This document shows positions 47,441 to 58,030 of a stretch of 64,000 nt of DNA, in pieces (positions within the stretch are counted from its first letter, which is position 1; every line of letters starts with the position of its first letter). The DNA lies in contig BSBK01003256.1 in NCBI GenBank assembly GCA_027943335.1, positions 1,078,001 through 1,142,000 of the forward strand, written 5' to 3'. Source of the DNA: Chamaecyparis obtusa (lineage: Eukaryota > Streptophyta > Pinopsida > Cupressales > Cupressaceae). The notes under the pieces were generated by a model. The model made no database searches and was not told the origin of the DNA. It saw nothing but the letters and a program-made list of their open reading frames with translations. A program made the position numbers and the translations under genes.

Positions 47441-47800
47441 AAGAGGGCGTAATTGAACTCTCGGCCTAGGTCTAGGCATTAATTGAACCTAGTAATGGTG
47501 AGACCACGAAGGGGAGATCCCATCCCTGATAGAGATGGGATCCATACTTGCAATCCAGTCGCTCGTTATGGGTACAAAGGCTGTGAGCTCATTGGCCTCG
47601 TGGAGATTATACACAGTTTTTTTTTAATAATTTATGGAGATATTATTGGACTCTCAGCCTAGATCTAGGCATTAACCGAGTCCAGTAATGGTGGGACCAC
47701 AAGAGGGGTTCTCTATCCTTGATAGAGATGGGATCCAAACCTGCAATCCAGTGGTTCAGTAGGGGCACAAAGCTCGTGAGCTCAACAACTTAGTGGAGAT
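47441..47800 (-). mobile_element. Two tandem SINE-like units
   Basis: Two units of about 165 bp (47441-47607 and 47636-47800) share CTCTCGGCCTAGGTCTAGGC, GAGATGGGATCCA and TGCAATCCAG. On the minus strand each has TGAGCTCA and, about 40 bases on, GCAGGTTTGGATCCC, which resemble the A and B boxes of tRNA-type polymerase III promoters. The second unit's minus-strand 3' side ends in a nine-A run (T-run near 47619-47627), the expected SINE tail. The tRNA match is imperfect, so the class is tentative. Confidence 0.45.
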
Positions 47801-47905
47801 GTGAATCTGGTTGGCTGTTAAAACAACATCACCTTTATTATTTTAACAATTGCACTATCCCCTGAATGGTAGAGCACTATACACAATTATTGTGTTTATC
47901 TGGCA

Positions 47906-47910
47906 TTTTA
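47906..47910. other. Target-site duplication TTTTA (left of copia)
   Basis: Matches TTTTA at 52417-52421 exactly. Confidence 0.92.
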
Positions 47911-48109
47911 TGTTACAAACGTAAATGGCAGAATACTTTTCTAATTAATCAGAGATTGAAAGATCTATATATACAAAGAGGAGAGTCGAATAGAATAGAA
48001 ACATTCTATTCTAGACTACACCTAAATATTAGAAACATTCTAATATTTACAGAGATACAATAAGATACAATAGTGAGCATTAATAAGAAACATAAATATT
48101 ATTCTAATA
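47911..48109 (-). repeat. 3' LTR of the copia element
   Basis: 199 bp, plus strand TGTTACAAACG to TTCTAATA. The pol stop codon (TAG at 48104-48106) lies inside it. Confidence 0.95.
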
Positions 48110-51100
48110 CCCCCCCTTAATGCTCAATCTATTTACTACACCAATAGATCCTCTGAATTTAACAAACTTGTCAGGACCAAGGGGTTTTGTGAAAATATCG
48201 GCTGGCTGCTCTGAGGTAGGGACATAGAGTAACTGAATAGATCCATCTTCTACTAACTGTCGGATGTAATGGCAATGAAGCTCTATGTGCTTGGTTCGTT
48301 CATGAAATACTGGGTTCTTGGCAAGTTTGAGTACTCCCGGATTGTCTGAAAAGAAAGAAGTCGAACCTGCTTGAGGAATATGCATATCTGCAAGCATCTG
48401 ACGGAGCCAAACTGCTTCACTAGCTGCCTTGACAGGTCTTCTATATTCTGCTTCTGTAGAGGAGAGTGCCTGTGCCTGTCGTTTCTTACTGGTCCAGGTA
48501 ATTGCTGCAGATCCGATATTGAACACATAGCTAGAAGTAGATTTCCCGTCATCAACTGAGCCGGCCCAATCGGAATCGGTGAATCCACTGAGCTGAGTAG
48601 CACTCCTTGTGTAAAGAAGACCATAATTTGAAGTACCATGTACATAGCGCAGCACACGTTTGGCTGCAATCCAATGATCAGTCTTGGGGTTCATCATGAA
48701 CTGTGAGATGTAGCTGACTGCAAAACTGAGATCAGGTCTAGTAGCAGTAATGTAGATGAGACTACCGACAAGTTGCTTGAAGAGTGTTTCATCTACAGGA
48801 GGAGAATCAGAGTGTGCGGACAATTTCAGACCGGTCTCCATAGGGGTGGAGGCAGGTTTGCAATCCTGCATTCGAAACCTGTCAAGCAAATTTCTGGCAT
48901 ACTTGCACTGAGACAAAAAAATACCGTTGTCAGTCTGCCAAACCTCAATACCTAAACAATAATGAAGCAATCCGAGATCTGTCATATCAAAAGTTCTGCA
49001 TAGATCCTGTTTGATTTTTGAAATCAAATGTTCTGAACTCCTAGTAATGATCAAATCATCCACATAGACAACAAGGAAAAGAATATCATTACCAGAGTGT
49101 TTAATATACAGATTACTGTCTGACGGGCTACGCTGAAATCCCTGAGCAACCAAGTACTGATCAATCTTTATGTACCAAGCCCGAGGGGCCTGTTTAAGAC
49201 CATAGAGGGCCTTCTAGAGTCTACATACTTTTGGTTCTGAACCGGCAACCTTGAAACCGGGGGGCTGCGTCATGTAGACTTCTTCCTGTAATTCACCATT
49301 GAGAAGGGCACTCTTCACATCCATCTGATGAACTTTCCAACCATATTGAGCTGCAATGGCAAGAAGAAGGCGAATAGTGGTCATCTTGGCTGTCGGGGCA
49401 AAGGTCTCCTCATAGTCAATGCCTTCGCGTTGGGTGAATCCTCGAGCAACAAGTTTGGCTTTGTATTTGTCCAAGGTACCATCTGCATGGTACTTGACCT
49501 TATAGACCCATTTACAGCTAATGGGTTTCTTCCCAGGAGGGAGATCTGAAAGAACCCAGGTGTGGTTCTTTTGAATACTCTGAAGCTCAGCATCCATTGC
49601 CTATTCCCATTCTAGAATTCCTTTGGCCTCTGCATATGTCTGGGGCTCAGGGATATTGTGGATGTTGGCCATAAGAGCAACATTAACTGTGTTGTGCTGA
49701 ATGCTCTTATTTCTGGAGGTTCTACCCTCAATGAGTTCATCAGGACAAAGAGCACGAATCGTTTGAGCCCACCATTTTGGCCGAAGAGTAGAGGAGCCAA
49801 TATTAGATGCTGTCGGAATAGCTGGATGAGGAGCAGGAGCTGTGTTATTTGGAGGTGGCTGAAGTGGTGTATCAGTAGCATCAGATGACTCATATAAAAT
49901 AGAAGGACCCAAGTCAGAGATTGCTGAAGACTGAATCTCAGAATGCGGCTGGGAGGCAGAGAGCTGAAATGGTCTGAGTTCCTCATCAAACACAACATCA
50001 TGACTGAAGATTAAACGATCAATGTTTACATCAATCAGTCTGTAGGCCTTATGTGTGTGACTATATCCTGTAAACATGAGTTTCTGGCTTTTGGAATCCA
50101 ACTTAGCGCGTTTGGCATCAGGAATCCATACATATGCTAGAGAGCCAAAAACTTTCAAATGGTTGATCCTAGGTTTGCGACCAAACCATGCTTCCTCAGG
50201 AGTCTTATGTTTAACAGCAAGGGTGGGTGACCGGTTAAGAAGGTAGACAGCTGTGGATACTGCTTCTGCCCAATATTTTCTGGGAACATTTCTATGTTCT
50301 AGCATAGCCTTAGCCATTTATGTGATGGTACGGTTTCAACGCTCTACAACACCGTTTTGCTGAGGGGTGTGAGGTGTGGTGAACTGACGTCTAATGCCAT
50401 GAGTAGTACAGAAAGCAGAGAAAGCAAAAGAACATAATTCCTCCCCATTATCGGTCCTAAGAGTACGAATGGGGGAACCAGACTCTTTTTCTACTAGGAC
50501 TTTAAATTGCTGAAATACAGGAAAAGCATCTGATTTATGCTTAAGAAAATATACCCACATTTTGCGACTGAAATCATCCACAAAGAGTAAGAAGTACCTG
50601 TTCCCAGTAACAGAAGGAGTATTCATAGGACCACATACATCAGCGTGGACCAGCTAGAGTACTTTAGATGCCCGCCATGATTCACCATCCATAAATGGTG
50701 TCCTATGTTGCTTCCTTGCTTGGCAGGCTCCACAAACGCGATGGTTCTGGGTTTGGATATCAGGTAGGCCATGGACTAAATCATCCTGAGCAAGTTGTGC
50801 TAGATACTGAATGTTCAGGTGACCGTATCGCTGATGCCAGAGGTTGTTGAGAGCAGATGATTTGGCAATGAAGGCACGCTCAAGGGAATCGCCTGAATCT
50901 ACAAGCCTATAAATACCATGATCCTCAAGACTGACAGCAAGTGTAGTGCGAGAAGCACGATCAATAATCGAACACTTATTTCCACTGAAAACGACATCTA
51001 ACTGAGGGGAGTGCTTCATAATCTGACTAACAGACAAAAGATTATGTTTCATGCCAGGAACATAACATACATTGAGGAACATGAGTCTTCTTCCTCCGGA

Positions 51101-51280
51101 TTGAATCTGAATATGGCCCTTGCCGACAATATTGTATTCTTCGCCGCCTCCAAAGATTACTGAGTCAGAATAGGGAGTGAATTCAACAAACCAATCACGC
51201 TTGTGAGTGAAATGTCGGGAGGCACCGGAATCTATGTACCAGGCAGAAGATTTCACATGATCTGCAGGTATGCTAGCCAT
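48104..51280 (-). pseudogene. Copia pol polyprotein (PR-IN-RT-RNase H), decayed
   Basis: Domains in order: protease with WYIDSGASRH near the start; gag-pre-integrase with LWHQRYGHLN and CGACQARKQHR; integrase core with FVDDFSRKMWVYFL, RTDNGEE and TPQQNGVVE; RT with KWVYKVKYHADG, QMDVKSALLNG and the catalytic YVDDLIIT; RNase H with SDWAGSVDDGKSTS and the ending ADIFTKPLG. About 1059 codons in one frame with no frameshift; stops occur near 50651, 50334-50345, 49598 and 49211. The last codons (KGGY then TAG) are encoded by the polypurine tract and the first LTR bases. Order IN-RT marks Ty1/copia. Confidence 0.93.
48110..48118 (-). promoter_or_regulatory. Polypurine tract of the copia element
   Basis: The minus strand reads AAGGGGGGG directly before the 3' LTR; it primes plus-strand DNA synthesis. 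Confidence 0.85.
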
Positions 51281-52205
51281 AAAGGCTTGGTAGATAGATT
51301 CTTTTTGCTCTGAGTGCTGGGCAACATTGGCTTGCTTTTAATTGAGTCTGACTTCTGATGCTGCTGATACAAATGCTCATAATATGTGAATATCTCAAAT
51401 GGCACAAACTTCGAGGTGAGAAAATGAAAGACCTAGAAAAAACGGAGAAGTACCTAGAAGAGAGCTCGAAAAACCCAGAAATAATATGTTGTCAGAATCC
51501 GGATCCGCTGGCTTGAAAATCGAGGCACCCAAAAAATCTGATGAAGACCCATTTGAGATCTCGAAAAACCCACCAAGAATTTGCTATCAAAAAAATCTCT
51601 AGACCCCGAAAATTAGGGTTTCGAAGCCAAAATAGCTCTGGTGAAAGAACTACGAACAAGAGCCCGGGAAAGAATGCATAAAAGTAGGGTTTCGAACAAG
51701 AGTCACAGTTTCTGATAAATAGAGTATTAAGGAAACCGAAATACCAGAAACACCAGTCGCAATTCAGAAATACCAGTCGATTTTTGCAGATGTTTTGTAG
51801 ACGTTTGATCCTTCAAATGCGGGTAGAAAAAAACTGGAACGAACAACTGAATGCTAGGCGCCGACTGAATACTAGACGTTGACCGAATATCACACGCTAA
51901 TCCTTCTAAACGTGAGCAGAGGACAGAACGTGAACGGGGCGCAAGTTCCAGACCAGGGTGTGCTTGAAATTTGGACGCGGGCAGAAAAAGAAAACGCGAT
52001 ACCACCCAGGTCGTATTTGAAATCTGGAATACCACAGCAGGTTGTGAATACCACTCAGGGCGTACTTGAAATCTGGACGCGGGCAGAAAAACGCGAGCAA
52101 AAAAACAGGTCGTGAACACTTAAACACACATGAGCAGAAGAACAGGTCACAAAGAGCAGGTATTGATATGATAATTTCGAAAAAAATCGAAGTTATAATA
52201 TTCTA
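51281..52205 (-). other. Copia leader with gag deleted
   Basis: On the minus strand only the last gag residues remain next to protease (QANVAQHSEQKESIYQAF, preceded by a stop). Upstream sequence has no gag capsid or CCHC motif. It carries internal repeats such as CTTGAAATTTGGACGCGGGC, seen near 51964 and again near 52067, and repeated CGAAAAACCCA words. It is likely an expanded 5' leader or foreign filler. Confidence 0.65.
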
Positions 52206-52217
52206 GCTTTGATACCA
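52206..52217 (-). promoter_or_regulatory. Primer-binding site of the copia element
   Basis: The minus strand reads TGGTATCAAAGC immediately after the 5' LTR, the initiator tRNA-Met site with one mismatch. Confidence 0.88.
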
Positions 52218-52416
52218 TGTTACAAACGTAAATGGCAGAATACTTCTCTAATTAATCAGAGATCGAAAGATCTATATATACAAAGAGGAGAGTCGAATAG
52301 AATAGAAACATTCTATTCTAGACTACACCTAAATATTAGAAACATTCTAATATTTACAGAGATACAATAAGATACAATAATGAGCATTAATAAGAAACAT
52401 AAATATTATTTTAATA
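52218..52416 (-). repeat. 5' LTR of the copia element
   Basis: 199 bp, partner of 47911-48109. Right-hand duplication TTTTA follows at 52417-52421. Confidence 0.95.
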
Positions 52417-52689
52417 TTTTAAATCAAAATTTTCACCATCCGCTGAAGACCCCGCATTTCAAAACATATCCATATTGCAATCTTTAAAATGGATGATATG
52501 CATATTTTTTCTTCTATATCACACAAATTGGGCAAGCACTACCTAGGGGGTAGCTCAAATATATTACTTCTAAAAAAATTATATTGTTTGATCAAACAAG
52601 ATCTTGTTCCTGCCAATGAGACCGAAATATTAAAAAAAATGAGGGGCATTTCATCATTCAGGAACTGCTCAGAGACACACATCAATCCT

Positions 52690-54150
52690 GCCCACAGCAT
52701 GCTTTTTGAGGATTAATGATAACCTTTCCCAAGTGTATGGTTTATGTGCAATCAGTTGTTTGACAGATCCATCAATTCCTTTATGTGCCAGCAAATTGGC
52801 AGCATGATTCACTTCTCAAAACATTTGTGGAAATGAGAAGTCATCTAGTTGCCTTAATTTTGCCCAAGGGCCAAATTTCATCCCACTCATTCTCGCAGCT
52901 TCCAGTTAATTATCCTTCTCAACTTGATTGCATTTTATGTGCGCTTGTGACTCACCTTGAATGTAAATTTGTTTTATTCCTTTGGAGATGCGTAAGTCCC
53001 AACCAGCCAACTTCTTTGACAATGCCCAAATAAGCTCCCCTCCATGATCTCTAATGATGCATCCAACACCAGACGCCCTTGGATTCCTCCTTGAGGTGCT
53101 GTCGAAATTAACCTTCAGGCGACCACTGGGGGGGTTGATAATAATTTAGCCATCACATGTTTACTTTTTATTTTAGATCATTTCCTCTTGATCAATCTTT
53201 TAAATTTTTTTTAATAGTATATAATAGTCAACAAAGAAAACAGGTTACACGATATAAGCCAAAGCAACCAAAAACACATTCTGCTGGATTCAGCAAATAA
53301 AGAACTAAGACCAAAAATAATCTAGCCAGGGCTTCTACACAAAGTGCAACCTAGAACATTATCAAAACATGATAAAACAGTCACCAAACAGTATCAGTTA
53401 CAGGTACAGAGTATATTACTTATGTCATAACATGATAAAACAGTCACCAAAGAGCTTTCCAAGATTTATGACGACTTGTCAGCTAAGTAAAACCATAAAA
53501 AAATGGTCATTAGCAGCTTGAACATTGGAATATTGAACAATATCATCAATAGGATTAAATAAGCCAATTGGCTGAGCAGGGGCCTGAGATCTGGCCTGAG
53601 ATCTAACATAGACATTTTCAGTCATAACAGCAATGGGTATAGTGTTGTCGAAACCTGTAGCAGGATCAGAATTACATTCCATTAGATCATTTTCTTTGTC
53701 ACCTTCTTCCACCCAACTTCCATTTCTGTCAATGTGTGGCCACCACGCTGCCTGAATTATATCAGTCTTATGCAACATAATGTTACCACAGTCCGACAGT
53801 TACTCACAGAAAGAGTCAGAAAGGATCTTTCTTTTGTCATGGAACACCTCTTCATTCCTAGCCTTCCACGACTTCAGCAGCCAAAGTAAGCAACAAATAG
53901 TTTAGATCTTTCTCAAAGCATTTCATAAACCCAAAAAAGAATTTCACATCATGAGATATTATTCCTACCAACCCATCCCTTCTAGCCCCCAAAAACACAA
54001 ATCAACACTTAATGGCAAATTGGCAATCAACAAACATATGCTTGATGGTTTCAAGTTCATTATATACATGTCAGTTGTAAGGATTGTCGTCTGCATCCTT
54101 GAGAATAGAGACAACAACCACCTCTTTAAAAATCAGTAACCATTTAAAAC
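52690..54150 (-). pseudogene. LINE remnant: zf-RVT and RNase H end of ORF2
   Basis: On the minus strand the zf-RVT end is readable around 54100-53830 (ETIKHMFVDCQFA, then WLLKSWKARNEEVFHDK). The RNase H follows at about 53160-52690 (GRLKVNFDSTSRRNPRASGV, CIIRDHGGELIWALSKKL, then EVNHAANLLAHKGIDG). The middle of RNase H is missing and frames change, so it is an old broken copy. The sequence differs from the RNase H at 4.1-4.8 kb, so a different LINE family is likely. 53479-53778 is an open linker frame (GSWVEEGDKENDL); 53165-53470 shows no LINE motif and may be an insertion. Confidence 0.7.
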
Positions 54151-54641
54151 AAACTATCTTGGGTTCAAGCCACTTAGATCATAATGACGAAAAATGGGCT
54201 GCCAATCTTTGTTAATATTTGAAGGTCTAGTATATCAATCCATAGATTTTGTTTGTTTGTTTTGGGCAATTGTTGGGCAAGGATATGGTTTTGCCTTCAA
54301 CATAGTGTGGGAAAAGCTTGGACTACATTATTAAGATTTGTGAACATAGGTGACACTCAAATTTACTTATAATGTTTGCGATTTGACTTTGATTGTTACA
54401 GTTTGGTGCCAAGATCCAGTCCTAGGCAAGCGGACCTACTTATAACATTGTTAGACAACAACCTTGTTTATTTGAATTAAGGTCACCTTATTGCAAATTG
54501 ATTTTGGTTCATACTTTTATAATAATCAATAGACAACCTTTTTGAGTTATTTTTATTCACATACAGTTGCAGTGCCATTACCAAATAATGATAGCCTAGA
54601 GGAATCTCATCAACAAAGCCAATAATTATTAGAGCTATAGA
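54151..54641. other. Unassigned flank of the small LTR element
   Basis: AT-rich DNA with no long frame and no repeat seen. It contains the 5-bp target AAGTC at 54642-54646 at its right edge. Confidence 0.5.
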
Positions 54642-54646
54642 AAGTC
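54642..54646. other. Target-site duplication AAGTC (left)
   Basis: Matches AAGTC at 57019-57023. Confidence 0.85.
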
Positions 54647-54839
54647 TACTAAAGTAAATATTGTAATATGTAGTATAATGGTCATGTAAGTAACTTTCTT
54701 TTAAGTCAATCTGTCAATTTTTAGTAACTTTTTGTTCTTTAAGTTGTTTGTTTCCGTTATGAAAAGGTTTTATAATTGCTTATGTAAGCAATATTCCTCT
54801 CCTTTGTTTAACATTGAATATCAACTAATTTATCATTTA
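54647..54839 (+). repeat. 5' LTR of the small element
   Basis: 193 bp starting TACTAAAGTAAATATTG; shares TATAATGGTCATGTA and ATTCCTCTCCTTTGTTTAAC with the 3' copy. Confidence 0.85.
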
Positions 54840-54851
54840 TGGTATCACAGC
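54840..54851 (+). promoter_or_regulatory. Primer-binding site of the small element
   Basis: TGGTATCACAGC, one mismatch from the initiator tRNA-Met site, directly after the LTR. Confidence 0.85.
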
Positions 54852-54855
54852 AGAG

Positions 54856-55610
54856 GTTGGTTTTTGGCAATTTTTTTAATAAAATTTGTGGTTTAAATAC
54901 TTGAAGTTTTTGCCCAATTTTTGAAAATAAAAATAGTCGGGTTTTTTGGGCAAATTTTTTTATAGAATAAAATTTGTGGGTTTTTTTGAACATTTTGTGA
55001 GGAAATTTTTAGAAGATTTATGTTGGGATTTTTTAATAAAATAGAAGATTTTCATCTTTTGGCGATTTGAAAAAAAAATGTGGCTGGTTTTACATTATTT
55101 TTTCTCAAAAATATGATTTTTCTGATATAAAGGGGTTTTGCTCCATTTTTTTCCCTTTTAATTGTGGTTCCTTTGTTGTATAGTTATTGGTTTTTTGAAA
55201 ATCATGGGTTTTTACTATTTTTCTACAAAACGAAGGTTTTCGATGACTTTTTCACAAAATTGTGGCTTTCCATCTATGCCAAAATGTTTTGACGATTTTT
55301 TATAAAATCGTGCTTTCTTGTAAGTTGTTTCAGGTCACACCTAGGGTTTCTAGGGTGAATGATGTTCCTACCAATGTACTGGAGTTTTTTTGCGTGATTT
55401 TTTTTACAAAATTAAAATAGTGAAAGGTTTTTGACGATTTTTTTCGCAAATTTTGTGGGAGCTCAGCATTGCATCGAGGGTTTGATGATTTTTCCACAAA
55501 ATCATGGTTTGTTTTGCAACAGTTTCTTTTGACAATTTTTGGTAAAATTGTGGATTTCAGAGTTTTTTGCAATTTTTTTATCAATAAAAATCGAAGTTTT
55601 TTGAAAAGTT
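54856..55610 (+). repeat. T-rich degenerate tandem repeat in the leader
   Basis: Irregular repeats of a motif like GTTTTTGACGATTTTTTCAC followed by AAAATTGTGG, at roughly 45-60 base spacing. More than ten variants are seen. Possible minus-strand frames here are products of the repeat. Confidence 0.75.
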
Positions 55611-55718
55611 GATCTTTGTCTTTGGATAAAGTGAGCGATGGCTTGGTTACCCAACATCAAGCTGGAAGGCTCTCAGTTTGTTTTTGTACTTGGTCATGTC
55701 TAGAAGTTCTGTAGAAAG

Positions 55719-56609
55719 TAGTGTTACTCGAAAACATGTTTCCACCTTGAATGCACAAATATTGGAAATGGAAACAGTTTCGGGACAGGGGACGGCCAGA
55801 AACTATTCCAAGCCGTCCTTGGTCATGCAAAAAAATAAAAAATCGTCCCCGGAACTAGAAAACAATCAACACTAGTCCCGGAAATTGTTTACCATCCCCC
55901 GGACTGCTAGGGAAGTCGTCCCCCGATCGGCCTGGGGACGGTCGGCCATTTCCAGCAGCGAGAGGCATAAAGCAAGTCATTTTCATAATTTATTTGCATT
56001 TTTTTAATCTAACGTGGGCCCCGCACTTCAAGGCAACCCTAAACATGTTTAGTCATGTTTAGGATGATTCAATGATTGCTTGGCATTCCGTTGGATGGTG
56101 CAACCTTTGAGGCTCAGGTTGACAGTGGCAATGACATTGATATGGATCACGATTAGGTGCAGCAACATACTATCTTTGTTTTCATTGACTTTTGAGGCTT
56201 TGAGTCTTTCGACATTATATGTTACATTGATGCTATGATGATTGAATTTTGATATATGATATGATACTTTTCATTTTGTTGAAACTTGCAGCCTTTGCAC
56301 ATTTTGATATATGAAATATCACTTTTCATTGTTTCAATAAATTATATCTATGAATGTATGAAATTGAAATTTGAAGTCTCATTTGGCTCATTTGTGCTAT
56401 GTTTTATGATGGTTCGATGAATGATCATTGATTTTAGATTTATCAATGTTATTATGTTGCTATAATAATTGTTACAATGTTATATTATTCATGATATATT
56501 TGAAATTCCAGATTTCCCTACATACACACACACACTTGTCCCCAGCTCTGGGAAAAAAAATCCGTCCCGAAAACCCGTCCCCTTGTCTTGGGAACTTGGG
56601 GTAACATAG
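55719..56609. mobile_element. Non-autonomous hAT-type element, 891 bp
   Basis: The 8-bp sequence GTAGAAAG stands at 55711-55718 and at 56610-56617, the size of a hAT duplication. Ends are TAGTGTTACTCG and, reverse-complemented, CTATGTTACCCC. Subterminal sequence is rich in GGGGACGG and its complement in inverted orientation (near 55780 and 56570). No transposase frame exists. It splits the interior of the small LTR element. Confidence 0.8.
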
Positions 56610-56781
56610 GTAGAAAGCAGTTAACTGATGAAAAGTCCAACTAGTGAGGGTTGTAGGAGAAGGCTCATGTCGCAAAGTGTTCTTAAGAGGAGTGAACCAT
56701 ATATGCATTTATGGCTAAATGACTTGCAGATTATGTCAAGTCTTCTGTAGGTTAGTTAGTATAGTGACCGTTAAGGGAGGG

Positions 56782-57018
56782 TACTAAAGTAATATTGTAA
56801 TATTTAGTATAATGGTCATGTAGGTGACTTTTGTTTTAAGTTAGTTAATTAGTTTTTAGTAACTTTCTGTTCTGTAAGTTGTTTAGTTAGTTTAGTAACT
56901 TTCTAGTCTATCTCTAGTTATTGTTTGTTTTCATTATGGAAAGATCTTTTTGTAATTGCTTATTTAAGGAGTATTCCTCTCCTTTGTTTAACATCGAATA
57001 TCAATCGATTATCATTTT
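56782..57018 (+). repeat. 3' LTR of the small element
   Basis: 237 bp after the polypurine tract AAGGGAGGG; followed by AAGTC. Confidence 0.85.
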
Positions 57019-57023
57019 AAGTC

Positions 57024-58030
57024 TTGTGATTACCCCTTAAGTGTTCAATTGTTCCTTTACCCTCCACATGTATAATACTTTATACTACCATTCTTTGTAA
57101 TTGTAGAGATAATACAATAAGAGAGGCAATCAATTGGCAATCAAGTTTAGTGTACAATAGGATAGCTTAGGCATTCAATACATCCATCTCCTAGATCATG
57201 TACAAGACCATTGCATGGTAAAATATTTCATTACAATTCCCATTGAAGTGTCTAAATTGTTTTGTATCTCTGTCTTTCCTTATTTAGTTGCTCTTTGATA
57301 TATTTCTTGCCACTCACAGTTACTCTTCTACATAGTACATTTAGTCCGCTAAGTTTTCCTATCCATTGGGTACCACTCAAGGCTTCGTATCAATGGTATT
57401 AGAGTCAATACACTTTGTATCGTGTCTCAGTTTGTATGCCCGTTCATATGAGGTCAAGCAATGGGAACTTAGGGATTTAAACTTGTGACCCTTATACATA
57501 CCTTCCTCTAGTGATCTAAGCTGAAAAAAAAATCTTTAGAGACACTGACTCTGAACATGCTCTAAAGAATGATAGAAGAGGGATTGTGATGATATTGAGA
57601 AGATTTAGAACAACAATATGTACATAATAGAGCAAGCATTGATCACTTTACTTAACTTCATGAGTGTGTGCAATGTTCTAGGGATCTCTGCCTCCTCCAA
57701 ATGCTTTGGTGGCTCCACGCCATACAGGGTACAAGTCAATCAGGACAACGCTATTTTCAGATGCAAAAGAAACACAAATGCTTTGGACAACTAGCTTAGT
57801 CTCCTTTGTTTGTACTTCGCGATAAATCAATTATCCAACAGTTAAAAGATTATCTTTGCCCTTTTAGAAGTTGCCCATTGACATCTTTCACATACATCAA
57901 TACATCAAGGTAGGAACTATGAAGATCAACACATTAGGCTTGCATTGTCACGTTGAACAAGGGACCAATCTATGCAAGAGTACATTGACATCTTTCACAC
58001 TTAGTCTCTAATCTTTGCATCAATGAGACC
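57024..58030. other. Unassigned, with a primer-site-like word
   Basis: TGGTATTAGAGTC at 57394-57406 resembles a plus-strand LTR-element primer site with two mismatches and follows GTATCAA, so 57024-57393 may be a worn LTR. No partner LTR or coding remnant was found. The following 600 bases hold no recognised domain. Confidence 0.35.

Larger units (their letters stand above)
47911..52416 (-). mobile_element. Ty1/copia element lacking most of gag
   Basis: 4506 bp on the minus strand. The LTRs (47911-48109 and 52218-52416) are 199 bp each and differ at only four positions, all transitions. The PBS abuts the 5' LTR, a polypurine tract abuts the 3' LTR, and TTTTA flanks both sides. In element orientation the LTR starts with TA and ends with CA, a non-canonical pair. 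The pol frame is one continuous frame with about five stops. Between pol and the PBS, about 0.9 kb has no gag apart from the last residues before the protease, so the element needs a helper. Confidence 0.95.
54647..57018 (+). mobile_element. Small non-autonomous LTR element (TRIM/LARD-like)
   Basis: A plus-strand LTR element with 5' LTR 54647-54839, PBS, a non-coding interior, polypurine tract AAGGGAGGG (56773-56781) and 3' LTR 56782-57018. AAGTC flanks both sides. Without the nested 891-bp hAT element and its duplicated 8 bp it is about 1.5 kb. The LTRs begin TACTAAAG and end in CATTT(A/T), not TG/CA. The 5' LTR lacks about 40 bases present in the 3' one. No pol motif exists, so the element relied on another's enzymes. 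Confidence 0.85.
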
